DNA of 64,000 nucleotides from Rubripirellula sp. (lineage in GTDB: Bacteria > Planctomycetota > Planctomycetia > Pirellulales > Pirellulaceae), in NCBI GenBank assembly GCA_028823035.1, contig JAPKCI010000005.1, forward strand, positions 1 to 64,000, read 5' to 3'. A model generated the notes under the pieces. That model saw only the letters and a list, made by a program, of their open reading frames with translations, was not told the origin of the DNA and ran no database searches. Below are positions 25,785-34,995 of the stretch, in pieces. The first letter of the stretch is position 1; each line of letters starts with the position of its first letter. The position numbers and the translations under genes are program-made.

Positions 25785-28550
25785 ATGCGTTACCAATTCA
25801 TTTTGATCCTCAGTGTTGCTCTTGCTGTACCCATTCTGGGAAACGGAGCGGAGCGTGAGATCTGGACCAGTTCGCGGGTGACAGGTTCACCCGAACCACC
25901 CAAACCGTTCCGTGTGCAACGTGTCTATCCAGGTTTGCAATTCAATCAACCTGTTGAATTGATGTCGGTCCCTGGGACGAGCAAGATGATGGTTCTTGAG
26001 GTGACCGGAAAACTCTTTTCCTTTGACGACGATGCGGCTTGCGATCACGCAGACCTTGTGATCGATTTCCATCCGCTGATGAAGGATTTTCGTCGGGCTT
26101 ATGGGTTCGCCTTGCATCCGGAATTTGAAACCAATCGTCAATTGTTCGTTGCTTATGCTGGGGATCCTGTAGCACGACCGGACGGCACGCAATTGTCACG
26201 TTTTGTCGTCAGTGAAGACGAGCCGTTGCGAGTGGATCCAGCCAGCGAAGAAGTCTTGATGACCTGGCCTTCGGGCGGCCACAACGGCTGTGCGATACGT
26301 TTTGATTCCAAGGGTCTGCTGTATTTTTCAACGGGAGACGGTGCGAGACCATTTCCACCCGACGAGTACAACGTCGGTCAGAATCTTTCTGATTTGCGGT
26401 CATCCATTTGCAGGATCGATGTCGACCACCCTGCTGATGGTAAGAAGTACTCGATTCCAGCAGACAACCCCTTTGTAAACGTGCCAGATGCCCGAGGTGA
26501 AATCTTTGCTTTTGGATTCCGTAATCCGTGGCGATTTACCATTGTTCCAGAGACAGATCAGATCATTTGTGGTGATGTTGGTTGGGAACTTTGGGAACTC
26601 ATTTTCGATGTTCAACGCGGTGGAAATTACGGTTGGAGCATCTTCGAGGGGCCACAGCCAATTCGCAGTGACGTCAAACAGGGACCAACGCCAATCCGCA
26701 AGCCACTGGTGGCCTATCCACATGCGGTAGGTCAATCGGTAACAGGTGGCCATGTCTACCGTGGAAATGAAATACCAGAATTGCAGGGGGCCTATCTTTA
26801 TGGCGATTACGTGACCGGCTTGCTGTGGGGACTAAGGCATGATGGTGATCAGGTGACTTGGAATCCAGTCTTGGCAGAGACCGGTTTACCGATCATTACC
26901 TTTGCTGAGTCACCAGACCATGAAACGCTGGTGGTGGGGTACGACGGTGGGATTTATCAATTGATAAGAAATCAGCCGATCGACTCGGCGAGTCAGTTTC
27001 CGCGGCAGTTGAGTGAAACTGGTCTTTTCACGAATACACCTCAAATGATCCTGGCAACAGGCGTCATCCCCTACGTTGTCACGGCACCCTGTTGGGAAGG
27101 TGGCGCAACAAGCGAGTACCTGTTGGCGATGCCAGGCCCGGAACCGATACAGATTGCCCGTCAGCAACGGGGCTGGAAATACCGGCCAGGCACGGTGTTC
27201 GCCAAGACAATGTCGCTCGGCAATGTGCGGGTCGAAACGCAGTTATTGCACTTTGACGGAATCAATTGGCAGCCGTACAGCTATCTCTGGAACGATGGCC
27301 AAACCGACGCCCAGTTAGTCGATGCTAAAGGGACCGAGAAACAAATTCATTACACGCAGGCTGATGGGCGCGTTGCGACTACGAATTGGCAGATTCAAAA
27401 TCGTGCTCAATGTCGCGCATGTCATGGTCGACAGAATGGAGGGGCCGTCGGTTTTACCCTCGAAAACCTAGGTGATGCGCAAGTTTCCCAATTCATCGCG
27501 ACCAAGGTCATGGACCGTGCTGCACCCAGTCAGTGGGGAATCGTTTCCATGGTGAGCCCCGATGACGCATCGGAAAAACTCGAGATGCGTGCCCGATCCT
27601 ATTTGGCAGCAAATTGTGCTCATTGCCACCGACGTGGAGGTGGCGGGACAGTGCCCGCAGATCTCGCTCTTTCGTCATCTGTTGATCAGATGAACGTGGT
27701 TGGTGTTGGGCCAAGCCAAGGTGACTTTGGAATCTCTCAAGCCAAGGTCGTCGCTCCGGGTCAGCCCTTTCGTTCGACTTTATTTTATCGCATGGCCACC
27801 AGTGGTACCGGGCACATGCCAAAGTTGGGAAGTTGGGAAAATGATTCATCGGGATTGCGTCTGGTGCACGAGTGGATTGCTTCGATGGAACCACAGTCCG
27901 TCACCTTGCCGGTAGGTGATGAATCAGACACGTCGGAAGCTCTGAAGCGGTTTTCCGAACTCCTTTTCAACGACCAAGCGACAGTCTTGCAGCGACAGGA
28001 AATTGCGAGGCGGGAACAGACTTCGGGAAATCTTTTGACGGCAGCTTTGTTCGAACGGTTTCTACCACTGGAAGAGCGACGCAAGCGTCTGGGTGCCAAT
28101 ATTGACACACAGGCGTTGCTTAACCTTCCAGCAGATGCGATTCGTGGTCGTGAGCGTTTTCTTGATGGCCAGACAATGCAATGTTTACTGTGTCACCGGG
28201 TGCAGGGGAGCGGACAGAGTGTTGGTCCTGACATGGACGGCCTTGGAAAGAAACGATCGAGACAGGAGTTGTTGGACAGTATTTTGGAGCCGTCCAAAGT
28301 GATCGATCCAAAATACAGCAGCCATTTGGTGCTGACAGTCGATGGACAAGTGGTGAACGGACTGATGGTGCGAGACGCAGAAACAGAAATTGTGATTCGT
28401 TCGGCAGATGGCAAAAACCACCATATTTCAACCGATGAAATTGAGTCACGCCGGTTGCAGACCGAGTCGTTGATGCCCAAGGGACTAGCCGCAGAGATGA
28501 CGGCCCAAGAGTTGGCCGACCTGATTGCTTTTCTTGAGTCCCTGAAGTGA
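25785..28550 (+). CDS. Secreted glucose/sorbosone dehydrogenase-like protein with three CXXCH motifs
   Basis: The 921-aa product has a signal peptide (MRYQFILILSVALAVPILGN). A GSDH-type beta-propeller runs from about 35 to 400 (GGHNGCAIRFDSKGLLYFST, FGFRNPWRFTI, GGNYGWSIFEG). The second half carries c-type heme motifs: CRACH near 543, CAHCH near 611 and CLLCH near 799. The last sits in the planctomycete heme-binding context (VQGSGQSVGPDMDGLGKKRS). The reading is a periplasmic PQQ-type dehydrogenase joined to its own electron-accepting hemes. ATG 25761 is an alternative start. It follows the DUF1501 gene on the same strand and converges with an ABC permease gene. Confidence 0.88.
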   Translation: MRYQFILILSVALAVPILGNGAEREIWTSSRVTGSPEPPKPFRVQRVYPGLQFNQPVELMSVPGTSKMMVLEVTGKLFSFDDDAACDHADLVIDFHPLMKDFRRAYGFALHPEFETNRQLFVAYAGDPVARPDGTQLSRFVVSEDEPLRVDPASEEVLMTWPSGGHNGCAIRFDSKGLLYFSTGDGARPFPPDEYNVGQNLSDLRSSICRIDVDHPADGKKYSIPADNPFVNVPDARGEIFAFGFRNPWRFTIVPETDQIICGDVGWELWELIFDVQRGGNYGWSIFEGPQPIRSDVKQGPTPIRKPLVAYPHAVGQSVTGGHVYRGNEIPELQGAYLYGDYVTGLLWGLRHDGDQVTWNPVLAETGLPIITFAESPDHETLVVGYDGGIYQLIRNQPIDSASQFPRQLSETGLFTNTPQMILATGVIPYVVTAPCWEGGATSEYLLAMPGPEPIQIARQQRGWKYRPGTVFAKTMSLGNVRVETQLLHFDGINWQPYSYLWNDGQTDAQLVDAKGTEKQIHYTQADGRVATTNWQIQNRAQCRACHGRQNGGAVGFTLENLGDAQVSQFIATKVMDRAAPSQWGIVSMVSPDDASEKLEMRARSYLAANCAHCHRRGGGGTVPADLALSSSVDQMNVVGVGPSQGDFGISQAKVVAPGQPFRSTLFYRMATSGTGHMPKLGSWENDSSGLRLVHEWIASMEPQSVTLPVGDESDTSEALKRFSELLFNDQATVLQRQEIARREQTSGNLLTAALFERFLPLEERRKRLGANIDTQALLNLPADAIRGRERFLDGQTMQCLLCHRVQGSGQSVGPDMDGLGKKRSRQELLDSILEPSKVIDPKYSSHLVLTVDGQVVNGLMVRDAETEIVIRSADGKNHHISTDEIESRRLQTESLMPKGLAAEMTAQELADLIAFLESLK

Positions 28551-28630
28551 TGCAATGATAGATGTTGCCATGCCAGTGGCACTGATGGGGCTGTCAAACT
28601 TTCTTCGGTGGCTGCGTTTGATTGCTAGCG

Positions 28631-29953
28631 TTATTCCCGTCTCAGTGCCTCAATGGGATCCATCCGAGCTGCGCGGATTGCGGGGTACAATCCGAAGAAT
28701 ACGCCGACAGCGACAGAAATTGCAAAAGCGAGCGGAATCGACCAGGGCACAATTTCGGGCGTCACATTCCGTATTGCGTCCGGAAGATTATTCATTGCGT
28801 CGGGAATCCAATTCTGCAGAAGCTGGCGCAGTAAATTCATCATCATTGGACAGGTCAATCCACCCGCGACTCCCGCCACGCCCCCAACGGCGGCTAGCAC
28901 GACCGTTTCTGCCAGAAACTGTCGTGTAATGTCGCTTTGCTTTGCACCTAGTGCGCGGCGAATGCCAATTTCCCGGGTTCGTTCTGTCACGGTTGCCAAC
29001 ATGATATTCATGATCCCAATCCCACCCACAAGGAGTGTTACGGCCGCGATCATGCCCATGAATACCATGAACATCAGACGTGTCGTCTTGGCTTGCTCAA
29101 GTAGTTCCAGTGGGACGACGACGGCATAATCTTTTTCGGCATGCATTTTTTGCATTGTCCGCTCGATGGCATCTGCTGTTGGAATCACATCACGTATTGA
29201 TTCAATCTGAAATGTGATTTGGCTCAGTTCAACTTCCTCGCCAGTCCGCTGTCCGGATTGAACAAACAGAACGCGATCCCCGATTCTCTGCCAGAACGTT
29301 TCCAGAGGGATGTAAATATCCTTGTCAAAGTCCTGTGCTGCGATTGAACCACCAATGCCAGCGGTAGGATTCCGGGCATGCATTATTCCGATAACGACGT
29401 ATGGCAATTCCCGAATCCGGATTGCTTTGCCCATCGGATCTTCGGTGGTGAAAAAGAGATCGGCTGCCTCAGCAGCCAGCACACAGACATTTGCTTTCTG
29501 TTCCACATCAAGGTCCGAGATGAACCTGCCGCGATCGACCGTCAGACGCATGATATCGGCGTACTCGGGGGTGCAGGCGACCAGATGACTGGCAAGCGTC
29601 ACGGGGCCATAATGGGCCTCTCGTTTTGTTTCACGAATGCGTACTGCGTTCTTGATCGTTGGGATTTCAACCAGTGCTGCTACATCTGCTCGGCGAATTC
29701 CGTATTGAACGTAGAAAGAGGATTCATTCACCGAGTCATCAGGCGGCATCACCGAACGTAGAATGATGTTCTTTGCACCAAGTTCAGCGATTTGACGCTG
29801 GGCTTCGCGACTGATTCCTTCACCGATGGCAAGCAGCCAAACAACACTGGCAACACCGATGAATATCCCAAGTACAGTCAGCAACGACCGCATGGGGTGC
29901 AATAGCAGGCTCTTGATCCCAAGTTGCCAGATGCGAGGATGCAGGAGTTTCAT
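28631..29953 (-). CDS. MacB-type ABC transporter permease
   Basis: The 440-aa protein has the MacB layout. A first membrane helix (MRSLLTVLGIFIGVASVVWL) is followed by a large periplasmic domain (about 50-290). An FtsX domain has three more helices near the C-terminus (FMGMIAAVTLLVGGIGIMNI, the AAVGGVAGVAGGL segment, SIPLAFAISVAVGVFFGLYP). The conserved TERTREIGIRRALGAKQSDI loop that touches the ATPase is present. No ATPase gene adjoins it; the upstream gene is a membrane-fusion adaptor overlapping by four bases (ATGA). Together they suggest a tripartite efflux or export pump whose ATPase and outer-membrane partner are elsewhere. Confidence 0.9.
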   Translation of the reverse strand: MKLLHPRIWQLGIKSLLLHPMRSLLTVLGIFIGVASVVWLLAIGEGISREAQRQIAELGAKNIILRSVMPPDDSVNESSFYVQYGIRRADVAALVEIPTIKNAVRIRETKREAHYGPVTLASHLVACTPEYADIMRLTVDRGRFISDLDVEQKANVCVLAAEAADLFFTTEDPMGKAIRIRELPYVVIGIMHARNPTAGIGGSIAAQDFDKDIYIPLETFWQRIGDRVLFVQSGQRTGEEVELSQITFQIESIRDVIPTADAIERTMQKMHAEKDYAVVVPLELLEQAKTTRLMFMVFMGMIAAVTLLVGGIGIMNIMLATVTERTREIGIRRALGAKQSDITRQFLAETVVLAAVGGVAGVAGGLTCPMMMNLLRQLLQNWIPDAMNNLPDAIRNVTPEIVPWSIPLAFAISVAVGVFFGLYPAIRAARMDPIEALRRE

Positions 29954-31545
29954 GTTCCAGGATCAGCTTGGTCTGCTTCGGCCTCGGTCGTGGTGAGTTG
30001 TTTCGTGTTCCTTGTGTTTTGATTGTTCTGGCCGTCGGCGCTCTGGCCTTTAGTTTTCCGGCCTTTAGTTTTCTGGACCGGGGTTTTCTGGCCGGTGATG
30101 GTATTCGGTTGACCGAGTTCAGGGGTTTGCGCAAGTCCCTTGGGCGCCGCGACTGGCAAGTCGGAACGCTTGATAAAACGAAATGGTGTCAAAGTGACTT
30201 CATCACCCTCAGAGATGCCGTCGAGGACCACGACCTGATTGTTGTTGTTGGGGCCGACTTTGATGGGTGAAGCCCGCCAGTTCTGTCCATCACGCACGAG
30301 GCAATAATGCGATTTTTCATGAGCAATCACTGCCGCCAGAGGGACCAGTAATACTGACTGCTCCGCTTCGAAAAATATCTTTACCTTGGCTCGTAACCCG
30401 GGACGGATGGACGGTGGTGGATCATGGATCGTGATTTCCACGCCATATTCCAATGGGGCACCATGCCAGCGCATCGGGAACGGGTAGGGAGCCACTGTCT
30501 TAACTTCGCCGTAAAGCGTGTTGACTGGATCCGCGTCCAGAGTGATCTCAGCCCGCATCATAAGTCGGACACGATTGATGTGTGATTCGTTGATTTTCAC
30601 ATCGACTTGCATCTTCTTGATGTCGGGCAGCTTGGCAATAATCTGGTTGAACCGAATCTGACTGCCTTCTTCGATTACAACGGATTCGCCTCGTTGGCCT
30701 TTGCTCGCGTAAACCACCTGACCATCTGCCGGCGCTTGAATGGTGCAATGTTCGATTTGTTCAGCGAGTTCGGCAAGTCTTTGAGTGCTCAATTCCAGGG
30801 TGAATGTTGCAGCCTCGAGATTCGCTTTCTGTTTTTCAATCTCGGCGTTGAATGCTCCAACTTTCCGCTCTCGAGTAAATCGTCGGAACACATCAATCGC
30901 ACGCTTGCTGGCGGCAACATCCTTTCTTGATTTTTCCAATGCGAATTCACTTGCTGAAACCTGCAGTTGATTGATCAAACCCTTAGCAGCCATCCGCCGA
31001 TTGGAGGCAAGTTCAAGCTGTTTCCGCCGCAGAGCCTCCTCTGTTACAAAAACAGCGCTTTCAAGAACTTCGATCTCCTGTTGGAACAAGCCATCCACAT
31101 ACTCACGCAGGGTTCGTTCGGCGTTGGCCAGATTGCTTTCTGACTGAATGGAAGCTGATTTGTCTTTCGCGACTTCAATTTTTTGGGCGATCAATTCGTT
31201 TTGAAGGACCGAGTCATCGAACTGCACCAACAGGTCTCCTGTGGTAACCTCGGCTCCCTCTTTACAAAGGTCCACGATGGTGACCCCCGCCGACCCTCGG
31301 GATTTAACTTTGCAGCGCACCTCAACATTGCTGCTGCTGGTGACGTCTCCAGGTTCCGTGACAAAGGCTTCGAAATCGTTGCGTTCAACCACGTGTACCA
31401 GAATGGTGTTATCGGAATTTCCCTGTCTGAGTGCACCGGGGCTATACATGAAAATGAGTATGGCGATTCCGATTGCCAACAGCAGACACGGCACGATGAT
31501 GGGAATCCGCCCAATACGTTTTATGGCCCAACGTCTCGCGCTCAT
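29950..31545 (-). CDS. HlyD/MacA-type membrane-fusion adaptor
   Basis: This periplasmic adaptor links an inner-membrane pump to an outer-membrane channel. The protein is 531 aa with one N-terminal helix (PIIVPCLLLAIGIAILIFMY). It has a barrel/lipoyl half, a long coiled-coil hairpin (about residues 115-250), and the returning lipoyl motif (CTIQAPADGQVVYASKGQRG). A beta-barrel domain with GLRAKVKIFFE and a C-terminal domain follow. The last 50 residues are polar and include a three-fold KTPVQ/KTKGR/KTKGQ repeat (30045-30089). ATG 31545 is preferred; the in-frame extension upstream is poly-Pro/Gly from a G-rich tract. The stop overlaps the permease start. Confidence 0.9.
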   Translation of the reverse strand: MSARRWAIKRIGRIPIIVPCLLLAIGIAILIFMYSPGALRQGNSDNTILVHVVERNDFEAFVTEPGDVTSSSNVEVRCKVKSRGSAGVTIVDLCKEGAEVTTGDLLVQFDDSVLQNELIAQKIEVAKDKSASIQSESNLANAERTLREYVDGLFQQEIEVLESAVFVTEEALRRKQLELASNRRMAAKGLINQLQVSASEFALEKSRKDVAASKRAIDVFRRFTRERKVGAFNAEIEKQKANLEAATFTLELSTQRLAELAEQIEHCTIQAPADGQVVYASKGQRGESVVIEEGSQIRFNQIIAKLPDIKKMQVDVKINESHINRVRLMMRAEITLDADPVNTLYGEVKTVAPYPFPMRWHGAPLEYGVEITIHDPPPSIRPGLRAKVKIFFEAEQSVLLVPLAAVIAHEKSHYCLVRDGQNWRASPIKVGPNNNNQVVVLDGISEGDEVTLTPFRFIKRSDLPVAAPKGLAQTPELGQPNTITGQKTPVQKTKGRKTKGQSADGQNNQNTRNTKQLTTTEAEADQADPGT

Positions 31546-31554
31546 GGGTGGCCT

Positions 31555-31581
31555 GGGGATGGGGGATGGGGGATGGGGGGG
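31555..31581. promoter_or_regulatory. Four-run G-quadruplex motif in the adaptor gene leader
   Basis: On the plus strand, runs of 4, 5, 5 and 7 Gs are separated by AT dinucleotides; the tract is also a 7-bp GGGGATG repeat with three copies. It covers the 10-36 bases upstream of the minus-strand start at 31545. The Shine-Dalgarno zone of that mRNA is therefore C-rich, while the template strand could fold. Confidence 0.6.
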
Positions 31582-31646
31582 ACGCCACAACGGTATTGAC
31601 CAATGTCGCCAATGTCATTGTAGGATTAGTAGGTTGGCTCGAACGC

Positions 31647-31662
31647 CGGCTCAAATGAGCCG
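31647..31662. repeat. Perfect short palindrome between ilvD and the adaptor gene
   Basis: CGGCTCAAATGAGCCG is a 6-bp stem with an AAAT loop. No T-run follows on either strand. A further CCGGC-containing inverted pair (GCCGGC at 31645-31650 and GCCGGC at 31674-31679) flanks it. It may be a REP-like element or a minor termination hairpin after ilvD. Confidence 0.4.
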
Positions 31663-31804
31663 ACATGCCCGCAGCCGGCATTCTCTGGCCATATAACCGT
31701 TTGGTTTCACCCAGCATTCCAGAGGTTCGCAGTATAACTCAATGCCAAGACCGATTGCGTCACGGTTTGTATTCGTGCTGCCAATGCGCCGAGGTAGAGT
31801 ACAA

Positions 31805-31836
31805 CAGGTTGGTCACTCGTCAGGTTGGTCACTCGT
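31805..31836. repeat. 16-bp duplication across the 3' end of ilvD
   Basis: CAGGTTGGTCACTCGT occurs twice in direct succession (31805-31820, 31821-31836). The second copy contains the ilvD stop and last codons; the first lies just outside the gene. The gene is not disrupted. Confidence 0.92.
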
Positions 31837-33508
31837 CGGTGACGCAGCCTTCACTGGCTGTTTTGACAGTCTTGATGTACTTGTAGAGTGTTCCGCGTCT
31901 TGCTTTCAGTGGTGGGGCTGACCACGCTTTGGCTCGCTCGGCCAATTCGTCGTCGCTGACATCAACGTCCAGACGGTTGCCTTTGGCATCGATCCTCACC
32001 ATGTCCCCATCTTTGAGCAGTGCCAAGGGACCCCCGAGTTGAGCTTCCGGAGTAATGTGCCCAACGATGAATCCGTGGCTTCCACCACTGAAACGCCCAT
32101 CGGTCAGCATCGCAACATCAGACCCCAGTCCCGCTCCCATAATGGCGCTGGTGGGTGTCAGCATCTCGGGCATGCCGGGGCCTCCTGTGGGACCTTCGTA
32201 ACGAATCACAACCACATCCCCTTTTTGGATCTGGTGTTGTTCCAATGCTCTGAGCATGTCCTCTTCACTGTCAAAGCAGCGTGCTGGTCCATTGAAAGTC
32301 AGTCCTTCCTTGCCGGTGATCTTGGCAACGGCTCCATCGGGAGAGAGTGAGCCTCGGAGGATTCGAATGTGTCCCGAATCTTTGAGTGGGTTCTCAATCG
32401 GGCTGATGATAGTCTGTCCTTCTTTCAGGCCCGGTAAATCTCTGACATTTTCTGCCAGCGTCTTGCCCGTTACAGTCATGCAGGACCCATCCATCAGGCC
32501 TTTTTCCAGCAGGTACTTCATGACGGCGGGGGTACCCCCGATGGAATGTAGGTCTTCCTGCACGAATTTCCCACTAGGTTTCAGGTCCGCCAAGTAGGGG
32601 ATGCGATCACTCACGGACTGGAAATCGTCGATAGTAAGGTCCACGTCAACACTTCGGGCCATTGCTATCAGGTGCAGCACAGCATTGGTGCTGCCACCTA
32701 ACGCCATCACCGTGACCATGGCGTTTTCGAAGGCGGTTCGGGTCATGATATCCCGTGGTTTGATGTCGGCTTCGAGGAGTACCAGAATGGCATCCCCGGC
32801 ACGCCGGCACTCTTCTTTCTTTGCTTCCTCTTCTGCCGGGATACTGGCGGAGTATGGCAATGACATCCCGAGCGCCTCGATGGCTGTTGCCATGGTGTTG
32901 GCTGTGTACATGCCTCCGCATGCACCGGCACCCGGGCAACTGCGGCGAACGATTTCTGATCGTTCTTCTTCACTGATTTGCCCTGCGATGAACTGCCCGT
33001 AACATTGGAATGCACTCACGATATCTAGCTTCTCGTCCTTGAATCTGCCAGCCTTGATCGTGCCTCCATAAACCATGATGGCGGGTCGATTGAGGCGGCC
33101 CATGGCCATCAAGCAACCCGGCATGTTTTTGTCACATCCGGGTAATGCAACCAGACCGTCGTACCACTGGGCACCCATGATCGTCTCGATTGAATCGGCG
33201 ATCAAATCACGGCTCTGCAGGCTGTAGCTCATCCCGTCAGTTCCCATCGAAATTCCATCACTAACGCCGATGGTGTTGAATCGCATGCCGACCAAGCCTG
33301 CATCTGTCACCCCTTTCTTCACCTCCGCGGCCAGTTCAAGCAGATGCATATTGCAGCTGTTTCCCTCGTACCAGACGCTGGCAATGCCGACCTGAGCCTT
33401 GTTCATGTCTTCCGGTTGCATGCCGGTGGCATACAGCATCGCCTGAGATGCGCCCTGGCTTTTTGGTTGGGTGATTTGGCTGCTGTATTTGTTCAGTGGC
33501 TGGTTCAT
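31829..33508 (-). CDS. ilvD: Dihydroxy-acid dehydratase IlvD
   Basis: IlvD makes 2-oxo acids in valine, leucine and isoleucine synthesis using a 2Fe-2S cluster. The 559-aa protein is full length. Cluster cysteines are in [34 protein letters not shown] and [20 protein letters not shown]. The substrate-binding C-terminal half shows [23 protein letters not shown] 33508 ([11 protein letters not shown]) is chosen; the longer in-frame extension begins [10 protein letters not shown] and is not family-like. No other branched-chain genes adjoin. A 16-bp direct duplication spans its 3' end. Confidence 0.97.
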   Translation of the reverse strand: MNQPLNKYSSQITQPKSQGASQAMLYATGMQPEDMNKAQVGIASVWYEGNSCNMHLLELAAEVKKGVTDAGLVGMRFNTIGVSDGISMGTDGMSYSLQSRDLIADSIETIMGAQWYDGLVALPGCDKNMPGCLMAMGRLNRPAIMVYGGTIKAGRFKDEKLDIVSAFQCYGQFIAGQISEEERSEIVRRSCPGAGACGGMYTANTMATAIEALGMSLPYSASIPAEEEAKKEECRRAGDAILVLLEADIKPRDIMTRTAFENAMVTVMALGGSTNAVLHLIAMARSVDVDLTIDDFQSVSDRIPYLADLKPSGKFVQEDLHSIGGTPAVMKYLLEKGLMDGSCMTVTGKTLAENVRDLPGLKEGQTIISPIENPLKDSGHIRILRGSLSPDGAVAKITGKEGLTFNGPARCFDSEEDMLRALEQHQIQKGDVVVIRYEGPTGGPGMPEMLTPTSAIMGAGLGSDVAMLTDGRFSGGSHGFIVGHITPEAQLGGPLALLKDGDMVRIDAKGNRLDVDVSDDELAERAKAWSAPPLKARRGTLYKYIKTVKTASEGCVTDE

Positions 33509-33612
33509 GACGCTACTTTTTTGGGCTTCGTTGCAACAGGAGGAACGCTTCCGATTATGATCATCGGCAAACAATTGAAAAAGGGACTGCGTTTTTAACC
33601 GGGAGACTTACC

Positions 33613-34275
33613 ATGATTCGATCAGTTTTTGCCGCTGTGGGTATTGTTTTTTTCGCCCAAATCACAGGGATTGATACTCGTGCTGCTGATCCAATTGATG
33701 ATTTTGTGGAATTTTCACTCCCGCTGTTCGACGGAAAGTCACTGTTGGGCTGGGAAGGCAATGGATATTGGTTTCGTGTCGAGGACAAGGCTGTGGTGGC
33801 GGGCCGTCTGACCGAGAAGATTCCGCATAACGAATTTCTCTGCACAACGCAGAATTATGATGATTTTGAGCTGCGTTTTGAGGCAAAACTGGTCGGAGAA
33901 GGAGAGAATGCCGGTGTCCAGTTTCGGTCCGAGCGAGTACGAGGTGGCAGCGAGGTTTCTGGCTATCAGGCAGATATTGGAGTCGCGTGGGATCGACCTG
34001 TCTGGGGAGCTTTGTACGACGAGTCGAGGCGGCGGAAGATGTTGGCCGAACCGGGAGCCGATCTGGGAAAGAAACTGGTCAAAACCGGTCAGTGGAATGC
34101 CATGCGAGTGATCTGCAAAGGGCCACGCATTCAGATTTTTGTCAATGGCGAGCGGACGGTCGATTACACCGAGATGGATGATTCGATTCCACGCCATGGA
34201 AAAATTGGGTTGCAAATTCATAGCGGGAAACCTACCGAAGCCTGGTACCGCAATATTCGCGTTCGCCAGTTGTAA
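33613..34275 (+). CDS. Secreted DUF1080 protein (putative glycoside-active)
   Basis: The 220-aa product has a signal peptide (MIRSVFAAVGIVFFAQITGI) and a single DUF1080 (3-keto-disaccharide hydrolase-type) lectin-like fold. Motifs include LFDGKSLLGWEG, NYDDFELRFEAKL, NAGVQFRSE, GYQADIG and RHGKIGLQIHSG, ending WYRNIRVRQL. Such proteins are very numerous in planctomycetes and are linked to keto-sugar or polysaccharide turnover; the substrate is not readable here. It starts 104 bases from the divergently oriented ilvD gene. A HAD phosphatase gene follows but is probably independent. Confidence 0.88.
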   Translation: MIRSVFAAVGIVFFAQITGIDTRAADPIDDFVEFSLPLFDGKSLLGWEGNGYWFRVEDKAVVAGRLTEKIPHNEFLCTTQNYDDFELRFEAKLVGEGENAGVQFRSERVRGGSEVSGYQADIGVAWDRPVWGALYDESRRRKMLAEPGADLGKKLVKTGQWNAMRVICKGPRIQIFVNGERTVDYTEMDDSIPRHGKIGLQIHSGKPTEAWYRNIRVRQL

Positions 34276-34356
34276 TGCAAGCCGCCAGTGTGCCACAATT
34301 GTAACTTTTGCACTTGAAACGCAAACCTGACCGTCTGTCCTTCATTCGCAGTAACC

Positions 34357-34995
34357 ATGAGTCACGACATTGAATTCGTTTACTTCGATTTGGGCAACGT
34401 TTTGCTCGCCTTTGATCCGAATATTGCGTGCAGAAATCTTGCTGAACGATTTGACATAGTCGTCGATCAGCCGTGGGCAGCGGTCTACGAAAGTGGAGCT
34501 CAGGATCGATTTGAACATGGCGAGCTGAGTGGCGAAGAATTCGCGGAACAGATTCGTCAAGCAGTCAGTTTGAATGCGGATCAAATGCCCACGCCTGAAA
34601 TCCTCGATGCGGTCAGTGATATGTTCACGCCCATCAATTCCATGGCTGCAGTTCTGAACGCTGTGCAATCGCGTGGACTTGGAGTTGGATTGTTGTCCAA
34701 TACCTGCCACGCCCATTGGGATTGGATCTGCCGCCAACCGTTCTATCTGAATGAATTCCGCTTTGATGTGACGATTCTCAGCTTTGAGATCGGATCAATG
34801 AAGCCTGATCAGAAAATCTACCACGCCGCTGAACAAAAATCAGGTGTGTCTGCCGGTGGCCTGCTGTTCCTGGATGACAAGCAGGAAAATGTAGATGCCG
34901 CTGTTGCCCGAAAGTGGAATGCGGTCCGGTGCCATGGTGGCCCAGAAGCAAGTCTTGCGTTGCAGGACTATCAGGTACTGGAGTCAAGCTTTTGA
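34357..34995 (+). CDS. HAD-superfamily hydrolase, YihX-like
   Basis: This 212-aa protein is a haloacid-dehalogenase-type phosphatase. Motif I is YFDLGNVLLAFD, with the nucleophile Asp at residue 11 and the DxG form typical of YihX-type sugar phosphatases. An alpha-helical cap follows, with motif II Ser/Thr near LLSNTCHAHW, Lys in GSMKPDQKIY, and the acidic motif LLFLDDKQENVDAA. The natural substrate cannot be read from sequence. The stop overlaps the TTG start of the downstream transporter, so the two are probably coupled, although no functional link is obvious. Confidence 0.85.
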   Translation: MSHDIEFVYFDLGNVLLAFDPNIACRNLAERFDIVVDQPWAAVYESGAQDRFEHGELSGEEFAEQIRQAVSLNADQMPTPEILDAVSDMFTPINSMAAVLNAVQSRGLGVGLLSNTCHAHWDWICRQPFYLNEFRFDVTILSFEIGSMKPDQKIYHAAEQKSGVSAGGLLFLDDKQENVDAAVARKWNAVRCHGGPEASLALQDYQVLESSF

